Assembly (NCBI GenBank): GCA_029582155.1
Contig: CM055907.1
Coordinates: 10,639,874-10,703,873, forward strand
Source: Panopea generosa
Taxonomy: Eukaryota; Mollusca; Bivalvia; Adapedonta; Hiatellidae
Length of the DNA stretch: 64,000 nucleotides
Direction of reading: 5' to 3'
The stretch's first letter is position 1, and each line of letters opens with the position of its first letter. The translations under genes were made by a program, and so were the position numbers. Shown here piece after piece: positions 45,904 to 58,130 of this stretch. Below the pieces are notes generated by a model. The model was not told the DNA's origin. It did no database searches and saw only the letters and a list, made by a program, of their open reading frames with translations.

Positions 45904-46745
45904 GCAGATCCATTTTTAGTTTTTAATTGATCAGAAACCAATTTTTTACCAAAAATAAAGTAAAAAAGATGCCATAACTCCTGTAAAATTTGACCTACAT
46001 AAACAAGACCAAACTTGACCTGTCGAGCCAGTAGTTTCTGACAAGAAGATTTTTTAAGTTTTTACAAATTAAACTTGCCTCGCCCTCTGGGGGCTATGTT
46101 TTTTCGACAAATCAAGATGGCTTGAACAAACGTGCTAGACGGTTACCAAAGGAATATTTCTGTGAAATTATTATTATTATTTTAAAATTGAGCCTGTAGT
46201 TTCTGACAAGAAGATTTTTTAAGTTTTTACTAATTAAACTTGCCCTGCCCGTTGGAAAATCAAGATGGCTTGAACAAACTTGGTAGAGGGTCACCCAAGA
46301 AACATTTCGGTGAAATTATTTTAAAATCATGCCAGTTGTTTCTGACAAGAAGATTTTTTAAGTTTTAACTTATTAAACTTGCCCAGCCGGATGGCGACCA
46401 TGTTTTTTGATGAATCAAGATGGCTTGAACAAACTTGGTAGAGGGTGACCCAAGGAACATTCTTGTGAAATTATTTTAAAATCGAGCGAGTTGTGTCTGA
46501 CAAGAAGATTTTTTGAAGTTTTTACTTATTAAACTTGCCCTGCTCCCTGGCGGCCATGTTTTTTAACGAATCAAGATGGCTTGAAGAAACTTGGTAGAGG
46601 GTCAACCAAGGAACATTTCTGTGAAGTTATATCAAAATTGGCCCAGTGGTTTCAGAAGAGAAGTTGTTAGAAGCTAAAAATTAACGACGGACAACGGATG
46701 ACAGACGACGGACACCAGGCGATCACAAAAGCTCACCTTTGATAT
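45904..46745 (+). mobile_element. hairpin-ended dispersed repeat, family 2, 5'-truncated
   Basis: Four internal units of about 148-156 bp carry CAAGATGGCTTGAACAAAC, GAACATTTC.GTGAAATTAT and TTTCTGACAAGAAGATTTTT. The end reads GACGACGGACACCAGGCGAT then CACAAAAGCTCACCT, as in 48478-49737. The terminal hairpin is cut off at GCTCACCTTTGATAT. Confidence 0.75.
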
Positions 46746-47030
46746 ATATTTTAAACGGATTTCCTAACTTGGGCTATACAATAGATTTCCCGCTTAAAAT
46801 TACAAAATACTTTGTGACATGTTAAATAAGCCACATGATTTCATTTTGCTTTCAGTTTGATCCGTTCTACTGATTTAAACGTTTTAAAAATTGTTTATCT
46901 TAGAAAGAATCCGAATGACGGCATTAAATTCGTCAAGCAGTATTTAAGTGCTGTCTATTTTCAGAATGGGGATTTCCTTTAAAGGTTATTACTCAAATTT
47001 AAATATTGATTTTGTCACATTTTGGTGGAT
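46746..47030. mobile_element. TIR family fragment (TTAA family)
   Basis: The interior of the 29086-29609 family is present: AACTTGGGCTATACAATAGA, TTTCCCGCTTAAAATTAC and AAGCAGTATTTAAGTGCTGT. No termini were seen. Confidence 0.65.
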
Positions 47031-47034
47031 TTGA

Positions 47035-47215
47035 CACACAAATAAATCTGAGTAGAACCACTGTTCTTCCACAACTAATTGACAAACTTTCTCACAAAAA
47101 ATATTTTGAGCGAGCGAGACTCAAACCTACAATCTTAGCAGTGAAAGGCGGCAACTTAAAGCACTTGGCAAAGAACCATTTCCACCAATAAAACTGGATA
47201 TGAGATGTAACGTGT
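47035..47215 (-). mobile_element. SINE-B fragment
   Basis: CTGAGTAGAACCACTGTTCT, then CTCACAAAAAATATTTTGAG, then a degraded minus-strand head GAGACTCAAACCTACAATC. It is inserted beside the TIR fragment. Confidence 0.65.
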
Positions 47216-47236
47216 TGGAAAATTGGGTTTTACCTT

Positions 47237-47789
47237 ACTAAATATATATATCAGGAAAAAACACTATATTTGTCTTAAAAAATAAAGATTATTTTTGAAA
47301 TGGATTAGAAGTATCTCATTTTCAATAATAAATAAAATGGTTTGGTATGTCAAATTTACCAAAATATGATAAAATAAATACTTGAATCAGAGTGGTAAAC
47401 TTGAAACAAAATCCCCATTCTAAAAATAGACAGCACTTAAATACCGCTTGACTACCTTTGCATCATCATTCAGACCCTTTCCAAGATGAAACAATTTCTA
47501 CTATGTGTAAACCAGTATGATGAATCATATTGAAATCCAAATGAAATCACATAGTTCAATGAACATGAACAAGTGAGAAATCTATTTTAGTCTTACCTAG
47601 GCACATAGCCCAAGTCAGGAAAACCCATTTCAATAAATTATTTTGGCATGTTTAAACAGTTATTCAATCAGCAAGATGGGGTCAGCGAGTATATATATAT
47701 ATATATATATATATGCATGCTACAATGGTAAAAAAAAGGTTTTTAGCCAATTTTAAAATATTGAAAAAATCCTGCTATATTCATTTAAA
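47237..47789. mobile_element. TIR element, TTAA family, diverged copy
   Basis: It starts AAATATATATATCAGGAAAA and ends AATCCTGCTATATTCATTTAAA, diverged inverted ends. The interior is in the opposite orientation to 29086-29609 (CAATTTTAA counterparts, TAGGCACATAGCCCAAGTCA). A (TA)n run sits at 47692-47715. Confidence 0.7.
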
Positions 47790-48394
47790 CACATACCACA
47801 AACAAGAACGACCTCAAAAATGTCACTACATGTGTTTAATGTATTTCCTATTAATCTTCAAAGGAATCATTACAATTAAGAAAACGGACAGAAAATCAAC
47901 CATCATATAAATATGTGATAAAAATCAAAATCATTATTTTGATTTGTCATAAAGTTACGAAAACACAACATCAGTAAATTTATCCATAAGCTATACCTGC
48001 CTCACCTTTCAAGTTACTACTGTAGTATAATTTCATGAAATGAACTTTTAAATGGTTGGAATTTCTTTAGTTCAAAGGACGCAGTTAAGACAAATTACTG
48101 GATTAGTCCTTAGATGTAATGGAACATATTTCCTTGATTTAAAGAGGAAAAGTTGGTATTTATACATCCATTTGGTGTCGGCAATCAAATATTTATTTAT
48201 CAGAATAAACTCGAGAAAGTGATTGAGTCACTTTGATGGCATGTGCAGATGTGAACACATCTGTGCCAAAATTTGAAAATTCACCAACATGCAATGAATT
48301 TTATAAGATATGAGAAAAAATCTTTGAAATAAAAGGTATGTTGTGCTGCTTGAAATACAAAATTAAGGTAGACAAACTGGTAGGTTGAAGACAC
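47790..48394. other. unassigned interval
   Basis: No exon or repeat family was recognised. Confidence 0.4.
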
Positions 48395-48472
48395 CACCGT
48401 CACCCATTCAAACTCATGACCCCTGGATTGATAGACAGACGTGCTACCGGCTGAGCTAATGTGCCTGACAGA
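48395..48472 (-). mobile_element. SINE-A head only
   Basis: CATTCAAACTCATGACCCCT and GGATTGATAGACAGACGTGC, then ACCGGCTGAGCTAA, make the minus-strand tRNA-like head without body. It immediately precedes the family 2 element at 48478. Confidence 0.65.
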
Positions 48473-48477
48473 ACAGT

Positions 48478-49737
48478 TCACAAGAGGGCCAAGATGGCCC
48501 TATATCGCTCACCTGAGTGACCTTAAGTCACCCAACTTAAGTAGATTATATAATACATGTACACTCAAAATTCCAGAAAAAAGAGATGGGCGAGTAGTAA
48601 GAATTTTGATTTGTTTTGAAGATGTAATAGATGTGTAGAAGAGTTGTGCGATAACAATAGTATCCTTGTGCTAATATCTGGATATCAAATATCGAAAGAA
48701 AGCTTCACTATATATCCATATAAAGAAAACCAGCCTCCCCTCCTGGCGACTATGTTTTTCGACGAATCGCAATGGCTGGAACAAACTTGGTAAACGTTCA
48801 CCCACGGTAAATGTCAGTGAAATTACATCGAAATCAGGTCAGTAGATTCTGACAAGAAGGCTTTTGAAGTTTTTACTATAGCTGCATATATAGTAAACTA
48901 GCACCCCACTGTGGCGGTCATGTTTTTTAACAAATCATAACAGCTTGAACAAACTTGGTAAAGGGACACCCAAGGAACATTTTCTGCAAAATTGTTTTAA
49001 AATTGATCTGGTGGTTTCTGACAAGAAGATTTTTTAAGTTTTTACTATAGCTTATATAGTAAACTAACCCCACCCCCTGGCCGCCATGTTTTTTGACAAA
49101 TCACTACAGTTTGAACAAACTTTGTGAAGGGTCCTCAAAGGAACATTTCTGTGAAATTATTTTAAAATCGAGCCAGTAGTTTCTGACAAGAAGATTTTTT
49201 AAGTTTTTACTAATTAAACTTGCCCCACCCCTTCACGACCATGTTTTTTGATGAATCAAGATAGCTTGAACAAACTTGGTAGAAGGTCACCCAAGGAACA
49301 TTTCTATGAAGTTAAAAAAAAATTGGCCCAGTGGTTTCTGACAAGAAGATTTTCAAAGTTTTTGCTATAGTTTATATAGTAAACTAACCCCATCCCCTAG
49401 CCGCCATTTTTTTTGACAAATCACTATAGTTTGAACAAACTTGATGGAGGGTCTTCCAAAGCACATTTCTGTGAAATAATTTTAAAACTGAGCCAGAAGT
49501 TTCTGACAAGATGATTTTTTAAATTAATTAAACATGTTTTTTGACAAATCAAGATGGCTTGAACAAACTTGGTAGAGGGTCACCCAAGGAACATTTCTGT
49601 GAAGTTATCAAAATTGGCTCAGTGGTTTTAGTGGAGAAGTTGTAAGAAGCTAAAAGTGAATGACGGACGACAGACGACAGCTACCAGGCAATCACAAAAG
49701 CTCACCTGTGAGCCTTCAGCTCAGGTGAGCTAAAAAT
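48478..49737 (+). mobile_element. hairpin-ended dispersed repeat, family 2, complete copy
   Basis: The 5' end TCACAAGAGGGCCAAGATGG, then CCCTATATCGCTCACCTGAG, contains a GGGCC/GGCCC hairpin. The 3' end reads CTCACCTGTGAGCCTTCAGC then TCAGGTGAGCTAAAAAT. The sub-terminal words GCTCACCTGAG and CTCAGGTGAGC are inverted copies. Between them are about seven tandem units of roughly 160 bp (TTTTTTGACAAATCA, AACTTGGTAGAGGGTCACCC, TTTCTGACAAGAAGATTTTT). No protein was recognised. Confidence 0.85.
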
Positions 49738-49929
49738 AAATAGGGAAGAGTCTATGATAGAAGTTACAAGAGTCAATTAAGGAAGATTGTTGTGGAAATG
49801 GTATAATCCAGTGTTGTGTATTGATTAATCAGACAGGAGTTAATTATGTTAATCAAGGCCACTGATCTTTCATCTCTAGCATGACTCTATAGACAACATT
49901 TAATTATAATGCATTTTTGTTTTATCTGT

Positions 49930-51668
49930 CTGGTACTGGCTCCACTTATGTTGGTATAATTATGATAGATAGATATCCCACTGTAGTAAAAGGGATACAC
50001 TTGTGTTGGTATAAATATGTTGTACAGCTGCAGTTAAAGGGGTACTCTTGTGTTGGTATAAATATGTTGTACAGCTGCAGTTAAAGGGGTACTCTTGTGT
50101 TGGTACAAATATGTTGTACAGCTGCAGTTAAAGGGGTACACTTGTGTTGGTATAAATATGTTGCACAGCTGCAGTTAAAGGGGTACACTTGTGTTCGTAT
50201 AAATATGTTGTACAGCTGCAGTACTGGCTCCACTTATGTTAGTACAAATATGTTGTACAGCTGCAGTTAAAGGGGTACACTGGTGTTGGTATAAATATGT
50301 TATACAGCTGCAGTTAAAGGGGTACTCTTGTGTTGGTACAAATATGTTGTACAGCTGCAGTTAAAGGGGTACACTGGTGTTGGTATAAATATGTTATACA
50401 GCTGCAGTTAAAGGGGTACACTTGTGTTGGTATAAATATGTTGTACAGCTGCAGTACTGGCTCAACTTATGTTGGTATAAATATGTTGTACAGCTGCAAT
50501 TAAAGGGGTACACTTGTGTTGGTATAAATATGTTGTACAGCTGCAGTTAAAGGGGTACACTTGTGTTGGTATAAACAGGTTGTACAGCTGCAGTTAAAGG
50601 GGTACACTTGTGTTGGTATAAATATGTTGTACAGGTACAGTTAAAGGTGTACACTTGTGTTGGTATAAATATGTTATACAGCTACAGTTAAAGGGGTACA
50701 CTTGTGTTGGTATAAATATGTTGTTCAGCTGCAGTACTGGCTCCACTTATGTTGGTATTAATATGTTGTACAGCTGCAATTAATGGGGTACACTTGTGTT
50801 GGTATAAATATGTTGTACAGCTGCAGTTAATGGGGTACACTTGTGTTGGTATGAATATGTTGTACAGCTGTTGTATTGGCTCCACTTATGTTGATATAAA
50901 TATGTTGTACAGCTGCATTTAAAGGGGTACATTTATGTTGGTATAAATATGTTGTACAGCTGTTGTACTGGCTCCATTTATGTTGGTATAAATATGTTGT
51001 ACAGCTGCAATTAAAGGGGTACACTTGTGTTGGTATAAATATGTTGTACAGCTGTTGTACTGGCTCCTTTTATGTTGGTATAAATATGTTGTACAGCTGC
51101 AATTAAAGAGGTACACTTGTATTGGTATAAATATGTTGTACAGCTGTTGTACTGGCTCCACTTATGTTGGTATAAATATGTTGTACAGCTGCAGTTAAAG
51201 GGGTACTCTTGTGTTGGTACAAATATGTTGTACAGTTGCAGTACTGGCTCAACTTATGTTGGTATAAATATGTTGTACATCTGCAGTTAAAGGGGTACTC
51301 TTGTGTTGGTACAAATATGTTGTACAGCTGCAGTTAAAGGAGTACTCTTATGTTGGTATAAATATGTTGTACAGCTGCAGTGAAAGGGGTACTCTTGTGT
51401 TGGTACAAATATGTTGTACAGATGCAGTTAAAGGGGTACTCTTGTATTGGTATAAATATGTTGTTCAGCTGCAGTTAAAAGGGTACTCTTGTGTTGGTAT
51501 AAATATGTTGTACAGCTGCAGTTAAATGGGTACTCTTGTATTGGTATAAATATGTTGTACAGCTGCAGTTAAAGGGGTACTCTTGAGTTGGTACAAATAT
51601 GTTGTACAGCTGCAGTTAAAGGGGTACTCTTGTGTTGGTATAAATATGTTGTACAGCTGCAGTTAAAG
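49930..51668. repeat. 47-bp tandem array
   Basis: About 36 units contain TTGGTATAAATATGTTGTAC, AGCTGCAGTTAAAGGGGTAC and ACTTGTG. A second unit type replaces TTAAAGGGGTACACTTGTG with TACTGGCTCCACTTATG. The two types alternate in parts (50870-51180), giving dimer blocks. TGTACAGCTGCAG contains the palindromes TGTACA, CAGCTG and CTGCAG. Confidence 0.95.
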
Positions 51669-51754
51669 TGGATTGTTTTCGCTGTTTCTTGGCACAGCAT
51701 GAGAGGTACAGCATGAGGCTGTGCTGAATAACAGCAAAACCAGATAACTTAAGG

Positions 51755-51935
51755 AACAGAATTTTCTATCCAAGCAGAAAAAGTCATGAATAATTGTTTT
51801 AATTTAATCCATCAGTATGTTTTTTCCACAATCACTTTGAAGACATTAAAAGTCAGGTCCTGCCAAAACATTTATCCCTCCATCTAAACCTGTAACCCAT
51901 GTAAGATTCTTAGAATCTGATAAGATTTTAACATA
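51755..51935. repeat. dispersed repeat related to 42960-43140
   Basis: ACAGAATTTTCTATCC, CATGAATAATTGTTTTAATT, GCCAAAACATTTATCCCTCC and CATGTAAGATTCTTAG match words around the hairpin at 43030, partly in opposite order. Confidence 0.5.
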
Positions 51936-51998
51936 AATAATTAAATATTCAGCAAGCATGTAGGAATATAGCATATAGGATATGACATGAAAGCTAGT

Positions 51999-52391
51999 GC
52001 AGTCAAACCTGTGTAAGCGCTCACCTCTGTTAACCCTTTCCTCCATAAGCATTTTCTTGGATTCTTCCAAATTGAAAGCATTAATTCACCACATATCAGC
52101 AATTGGTGAAGTATGTTTATATTAACTGACAGAGTGGAAAACAGTGCAGGAAGTGTTCAGATTGCTCATTACGAGCAATCTAAACTCTTCCTGCACTGTT
52201 TTTAAAGGCCTTCTGTGATTGGTGCGGAAAAACACGTATCTATGGAGTAAAAGGTTAAGCAGCTGCCTGTCTTAAGAAACCTATTTGCTATTTCCCATGT
52301 TCATACTTTCAGTGCAAATTCACCTGTATTAAGCAACGACCTGTCTTCAAATCCATCCTTGACTGGTTGCTTAACACAGATTTCACTGTAT
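51999..52391. mobile_element. AGTCAAACC-family element with nested insertion
   Basis: The left end GCAGTCAAACCTGTGTAAGC and the right end TTGCTTAACACAGATTTCAC then TGTA form inverted ends. The interior (GCCTGTCTTAAG, TATTTCCCAT, CCTGTATTAAGCAACGACCT) matches 39338-39521 on the opposite strand. 52030-52258 interrupts it. Confidence 0.75.
52030..52258. mobile_element. TTAA MITE with central hairpin, nested
   Basis: It starts TTAACCCTTTCCTCCATA and ends TATGGAGTAAAAGGTTAA, inverted ends with TTAA on both sides. Removal with one TTAA restores CACCTCTGTTAAGCAGC, as expected for the host element. A long hairpin sits at 52138-52202 (AAAACAGTGCAGGAAG arms of 30 bp, 5-base loop). TTAA with CCCTTT ends suggests a piggyBac-type MITE (inference). 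Confidence 0.85.
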
Positions 52392-52574
52392 AATATTGTG
52401 AAGTGCAGTATACTTATTTCCAAGCACTGTAATGTGGCCTAGATTCTATTTCAGTAGTACGTCATGTATTCAATGTCCCTTCATGACCATCATTCAGGCA
52501 CTCTGTCTACATTATACTGATTCTGCCAAGTGCTATAGACAATTTATCTCTACAGCTCACTGACAACTTCCCCA

Positions 52575-52815
52575 CATCTACAGTTGTTGTTGTTGTTATG
52601 GTGTTTAGCGTTGCTTTCAACAATTTTTCAGTCATATTGTGACGGTGTCTACTTGAGACAGTATTCAGAGCGCTGTCACACTGGAGTATCATGCCGTAGA
52701 CACATGGTATGATACCCCACTCAGTAACATTATACTGACACCGGGCCGACCAGACCTAGAACTCTCCTCTAAATGCTGAGTGTCAAGCGAGGAAGCTTCT
52801 ATTACCATTTTTAAA
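52575..52815 (-). mobile_element. dispersed repeat (copy 1; inverted copy at 56330-56575)
   Basis: GTCTACTTGAGACAGTATTC, GCTGTCACACTGGAGTATCA, GGTATGATACCCC and CTCTAAATGCTGAG have reverse-complement counterparts in the same order at 56330-56575. The class is unknown; it is possibly a SINE. Confidence 0.7.
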
Positions 52816-52829
52816 GTCTTTAGTATAAT

Positions 52830-53060
52830 GATTGATTGATTGACTGAATATTTAACATCATCTTTATGCCATCAAGGGATAACAGATGATCAGTGAACCT
52901 AACCAATGTTTACTGGGATTCTGAAAGGTTAACCACTACTCGAGCACACCCCATCTCTGCAAGTAAGTGATAACTTTCCCACTTGAATCAGCGATGAGAG
53001 ACGAATGATAATGAGACACAATGTCGTATATCAATCATCACGGAGACTGTGGATCAGGGA
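52830..53060 (-). mobile_element. SINE-A copy, head truncated
   Basis: Tail GATTGATTGACTGAATATT, full body with CTCGAGCACACCCCATCTCT and ATCATCACGGAGACTGTGG, then loss of the head. Confidence 0.8.
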
Positions 53061-54091
53061 AACACTGAACATAAATTGTATTTGTATTGAAACAGTTACA
53101 GAAACAATCAATACAAAATAAATATTAAAGTTCAGTTTAAAGTTACAAGATTTTGGTGAAAACAAAACTGCATTACATCAATCTTCATTACATAAGTTAA
53201 TACCAATTTTTTTAAAATAAAATATTTGAATTTTACACCTATGTTTCTTCTATAAAAATGTGAGTTTTTTTTAACCACAAGTCTGTTAATCAACAATTAA
53301 AAAAATGTCTTGCCTTACATACCAAGTATATGAAAACCACCTTCGTAAGTTCAATATGCAGTCCTCTTTCACCTATTTCTTTAAAAAAAAAATCGAAACA
53401 CTTTCACTAAAATCCATAACACAACAGTTAAACATCTGAGAAACAAATTAGAAAAGATTGATAGCACTTAGTGATCTCGCCTTTAATAACTGCAATAATA
53501 GAATTAAAGACACGGAGAGTCTGCGAGAAATAAAAACTATAAAACACATGTATCAACCCTGGATCAATACAAACATTAGTCGAAGTAAGTAATCTGTCGT
53601 GCATTCGGCTTGACATTTTACTGGCGACAGCCACAATCAATGCCCATAAAAGGTTGAAGAAATCCTTTTATCTAACGTTCCAACAGAAAGACATGACAAG
53701 CCATCGATGATGATGATTACGTGGATGCTAATTGAAAGATAAAATTTGTCGTATTTTTTTTCTGCAGCATAGTTAAGACAATCTAAACAGACACGCAATG
53801 TTTTCCTCTGCTTGTACAGTGTTTTATGGAATTGTATTGTTGCTGTATTTAATACAAATTAGCCTACAAGCCTGTACCTTACAGGCATCACGGCATAGTA
53901 GATTTAGATATAGTGGACTGATCTAAAAACCAAAAACCAGTGTTTCCCCCACACATATCATTGCTTGTAAGTTGTGCGACGCTTAACTAAGTAGCAGGCC
54001 CCAGTTTGACTAAACACCATTCAAAATCAGACCACCTTGACCATTGACCTACTAACATCAAAATCAATTCCACGTAACCGCAGAAACTAAA
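53061..54091. other. unassigned, possibly single-copy interval
   Basis: A minus-strand acceptor-like TTTTTATTTCTCGCAG at about 53508-53523 is followed by an open TLRVFNSIIAVIKGEITKC, but no donor follows and no family is recognised. The 70-codon ORF spanning it is not supported. Otherwise nothing was seen. Confidence 0.35.
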
Positions 54092-55172
54092 CAAGAGGCC
54101 CAAGAGGGCCTGAGGACGCTCTACTGACTCACAGTGGCCATAGCACTTTTTGAAATTCTACTATGCAATAGAAACATTGGGGCGGGGTAATTTTTAACTC
54201 TAGGGACACCATTTGAACAAATCTAATAAAACTATAGTTGGTCATCATTACTACATAAACATTTTGAAAATCTGTTGGACCGTTCATGAGAAGAACATTT
54301 TTTAAGTTTTGGACTATTTTTAGTAACAGTGGCCATCTTGAATTTTAGATAGAAAAAAATAGATTTTTTTGTATAATCTCCAATGCAATAGAAACATCCA
54401 CGTGAAGTTTCAGTTTAATTGGCCTAGTGGTTTCAGAATAAATGAAAAAAAAGAAGAGAGTTTTCTGTTTTCCCACAGTATCTCTATGTAAAATTCTAAG
54501 TCCCCTTACAGGGCCCCTATAAATTTTAGCCCCTAAATTCTTATCTGCAATTAAACCCCTACACTTAAGGATAATTTATGCAAAATATGAACAAATCTGA
54601 CATACCGGTTCTTAAGAAAACAATTTTACTAATTCCCAATTTGTACCCTTTTTGGGCCTCTCCTGACATAGGACATAGGAACCCAGTCATTTTTACAAAG
54701 CTTAACCTCCTTTACCTAACAATGCTTTAGTAAAGATATAGGCCAAATTATTTCCATTTTAAAAAAAAAAAAAAAAATATTATATTGACAAGTGTCCCCT
54801 AATTGAACTCTCGGGGCAGGGTCATTTTTAAACCTAGGGACACCATTTGAACAAATCTAACAGAACTATAGTTGGTCATCATTATTACATAAACATTTTG
54901 AAAATATGTTTTGTCGTTCATGAGAAGAAGATTTTTTAAGTGTTGGAATAATTTTAAGTAACGGCGGCCATCTTGAATTTCAGATCGAAAAAAAAAAAAA
55001 TCTTCTGTATAGTCTCCTATGCAATAGAAACACCCATGTGAAGTTTCAGTTTAATTTGCCCAGCGGTTTCAGAGAAAGTGCTGCTAACAGACGACAGACG
55101 ACAGACGACGGACGACAGACAACGCCCCATCGCATAAGCACTTCTGGCCTTTGGCCAGTAGAGCTAAAAAAT
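54092..55172 (+). mobile_element. hairpin-ended dispersed repeat, family 1, complete copy
   Basis: The 5' end is AAGAGGCCCAAGAGGGCCTG with GCTCTACTG following. The 3' end is GCACTTCTGGCCTTTGGCCA then GTAGAGCTAAAAA, with a TGGCCTTTGGCCA hairpin. GCTCTACTG and CAGTAGAGC are inverted copies near the ends. The word GGCCATCTTGAATTT recurs about 0.64 kb apart (54330 and 54968), marking two internal units. Repeated ACAGACGACAGACG precedes the 3' hairpin, as in family 2. No protein was recognised. Confidence 0.85.
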
Positions 55173-55344
55173 TGCTAGGCAAAAAAAATTCAAAATCAGG
55201 ATACCATAACCTTGACCTTTGACCTACTGGTATCAAAACCAATTGAGTTCTTCCACTCCACATTAGCACCTAAGAAACGTTTACTTTTTATGTCCTTTTT
55301 CTGAAACCGCGGCCCATTTCCAGACGTGACCAGCACATAATGTT

Positions 55345-55445
55345 TGTTTTGTTTGAATATTAAGCATCATTTTTATGCCATTGAGAGCTAACAGATAATC
55401 GATCAACTTAACCACTGTTTCCTGGGATCCTGGAAGGTTAACCAG
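55345..55445 (-). mobile_element. SINE-A tail fragment
   Basis: GAATATTAAGCATCATTTTT to GGGATCCTGGAAGGTTAACC, then abrupt loss of similarity. Confidence 0.65.
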
Positions 55446-55579
55446 TAAATTAGTTTGATACAAAACTTTCTTTGCATTATTTGACCCCAATATATTTCAT
55501 TTTTCACAGTGACTGGAATGTTGTAGTTATCTTTTTCTTTTTCTTTCTGTGGGGGGAGGGGTGGGCATGGGGTAAATGT

Positions 55580-55770
55580 GGTTTACCACCCTATCAAGTT
55601 CTTCCAATGGAGGATGACCTCATAATGAATCTGAGTAGAACCGCTGTCCTTCCATAAGTGATTGCCACACTTTCTCACACAGACTTTGGACCAAGCGGGC
55701 TCAAACCTACAACATCAGTGGTGAGAGGTAGGTGATCTTGAGTCAGCCGGGACCACTTGGACCCGGAGGA
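55580..55770 (-). mobile_element. SINE-B copy
   Basis: Body CTGAGTAGAACCGCTGTCCT and minus-strand head GTAGGTGATCTTGAGTCAGC then GACCACTTGGACC. Confidence 0.7.
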
Positions 55771-55939
55771 CCCATTGATATGTTTGTAAATAAATGAACT
55801 GACAGTTGTAAATACAGGCTACTCTGTGTTAACCTGTCCCAGAACAGCTTATCTCCCGAATCAGGTCTTTTAACCCTGTATGCAAAAAGCATGGAATTCT
55901 ATGCCTGTCCCATAATTCATACTAATTGAACGCTTACTA

Positions 55940-56235
55940 AACTGTGACAGGATTTCAACTTTCAGTGGAAGCAACTGACCAATCAAAATGCTCAAATTTG
56001 GCTTTCCCAACATTGCTATTTAACATACCAAATTGGGAGTTCTGGGTCTGTTATTCAGACTAACTCTGTGTGTTAGATTCAAACATTGAGACATGATTCC
56101 AACTTTCAGTGGAAGCAACTGACCAATCTGACATGTTCAAATTTGGCTTTCCGTACATTGCTATTTAACGAATCCAATTGGAAGAGCTGCATCCGTTATA
56201 CAGACTAACTCTGGGTGTAAGATTCAGCTGTGTGG
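55940..56235. repeat. 144-bp tandem duplication
   Basis: CAACTTTCAGTGGAAGCAAC at 55956 recurs at 56100, with the following ACATTGCTATTTAAC and CAGACTAACTCTG also repeated. The two copies are moderately diverged. Confidence 0.85.
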
Positions 56236-56329
56236 AATGTTGGCAAACACTATATCCAGAATCTCATTTTAGTACAGTAGCCTGAGGGAAAATAATTATT
56301 AGTCAACTATAGCCTAAATCTCCAACCAG

Positions 56330-56575
56330 GTCATACCAAAGACTTGGAAAATTTCCTCACTTAGCGCTCAGCATTTAGAGGATAGTTTTAAGTCTAGTCA
56401 GTTCAGTGTCTGATTTTAGTATTATATGACTGGACGGGGTATCATACCATGTACCTGCGACATGATACACCAGTGTGGCAGCGTTCAGAATACTGTCTCA
56501 AGTAGACAACCTCGTGATAGGAATGAAAAATTGAAAGCAATGCTAATCACCATACAGCAACAACAGTTACTATAG
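56330..56575 (+). mobile_element. dispersed repeat (copy 2 of 52575-52815)
   Basis: CTTAGCGCTCAGCATTTAGA, GGGGTATCATACCATGT and ATACTGTCTCAAGTAGACAA are in reverse-complement order to the copy at 52575. It contains the palindrome-like GGGGTATCATACC. Confidence 0.7.
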
Positions 56576-57059
56576 CCTAAATATTCCATATAGAAAAACT
56601 CTTTGTATTTGATACAGTCTAGTCATATATCAAATGGTCTGCTGCTACACTAACTTCTATCAGGGTTGTCAAAAGCGGGCAACTTTAGAACAGCAGCCAA
56701 TAATGTATTATACATTTCCTAAATGAAGGCCTCTGCCTGCAGTCTTTGATGTATTTTATATTGATCACAAAACATGCTATAAACAAAATTCATCTTGTAT
56801 CAATTGGTTTTATATTGATGTAGTTTCTATTGACATGGTCCAAGGTATATTCTGAAATGGCGGTCGTAATTTTGGAAGAAAAGAAGGAGAGAGTGAAGTA
56901 ATAAAATCTATTATGATAGGCAAGACTGACAATGGTAGTTTCAGACATTCGAATATTATAAAATTTTATGCTTAAAAATATATACAGGATCTGATGAAAA
57001 GACAGTAAACCTATTTTAAATATGTTATTGATTTGCATACAAAGCCATGTGTTGTGACC
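56576..57059. other. unassigned interval
   Basis: Nothing was recognised. A 124-codon minus ORF covers its right part and runs into the array; its Ile/Ser/Asn/Cys-rich half is array-derived. Confidence 0.4.
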
Positions 57060-58130
57060 GTGAATGCTACAACTATTACTGCAATTAATAATACCATCAA
57101 TGCTAAAATCAATATTACAACTAATATGCCAATTAATGTAACAATTAATAAAACTACAATGCATGCTTCAATTAATGCTACAATTAAAGAATGCTTTGAT
57201 TAATGCTACAATTAATGCTATAATTAATACTACAATTAATGTTACAATACTACAATTAATACTATAATGAACACTACTATCAATGCTACAATCAATGTTA
57301 CAATTAATACTATAATGAATACTACTATCAATGCTACAATCAATGTTACAATTAATACTATAATGAATACTGCTATCATTGCTACAATTAATGTTACAAT
57401 TAATAGTATAATGAATACTACTATCAATGCTACAATCAATGTTACAATTAATACTATAATGAATACTACTATCAATGCTACAATCAATGTTACAATTAAT
57501 ACTATAATGAATACTACTATCAATGCTACAATCAATGTTACAATTAATACTATAATGAATACTACTATCAATGCTGCAATCAATGTTACAATTAATACTA
57601 TAATGAATACTACTGTCATTGCTACAATTAATGTTACAATTAATACTATAATGAATACTACTATCAATGCTAAAGTCAATGTTACAATTAATACTATAAT
57701 GAATACTACTATCAATGCTACAATCAATGTTACAATTAATACTATAATGAATACTACTATCATTGCTACAATTAATGTTACAATTAATACTATAATGAAT
57801 ACTACTATCAATGCTACAATCAATGTTACAATTAATACTATAATGAATACTACTATCAATGCTACAATCAATGTTACAATTAATACTATAATGAATACTA
57901 CTATCAATGCTAAAATCAATGTTACAATTAATACTATAATGAATACTACTATCAATGCTGCAATCAATGTTACAATTAATACTATAATGAATACTACTGT
58001 CATTGCTACAATTAATGTTACAATTAATACTATAATGAATACTACTATCAATGCTAAAGTCAATGTTACAATTAATACTATAATGAATACTACTATCAAT
58101 GCTAAAATCAATGCTAAAAATAATGTTACA
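57060..58130. repeat. 48-bp tandem array built from 12-bp units
   Basis: Units of 48 bp consist of four 12-mers: GCTACAATCAAT, GTTACAATTAAT, ACTATAATGAAT and ACTACTATCAAT. Rare variants (GCTGCAATCAAT at 57572 and 57957; ACTGTCATTGCT at 57611 and 57996) recur about 385 bp apart, so an eight-unit block was duplicated. As 48 is 16 codons and no stop occurs in several frames, both strands show ORFs of 291-331 codons with 16-residue periods. I regard these as non-coding. Confidence 0.95.

Noticed and set aside
53428..53640. Possible exon with acceptor TTTTTATTTCTCGCAG
   Set aside because: There is no donor at the other end, no recognised motif, and no phase link to the known exons.
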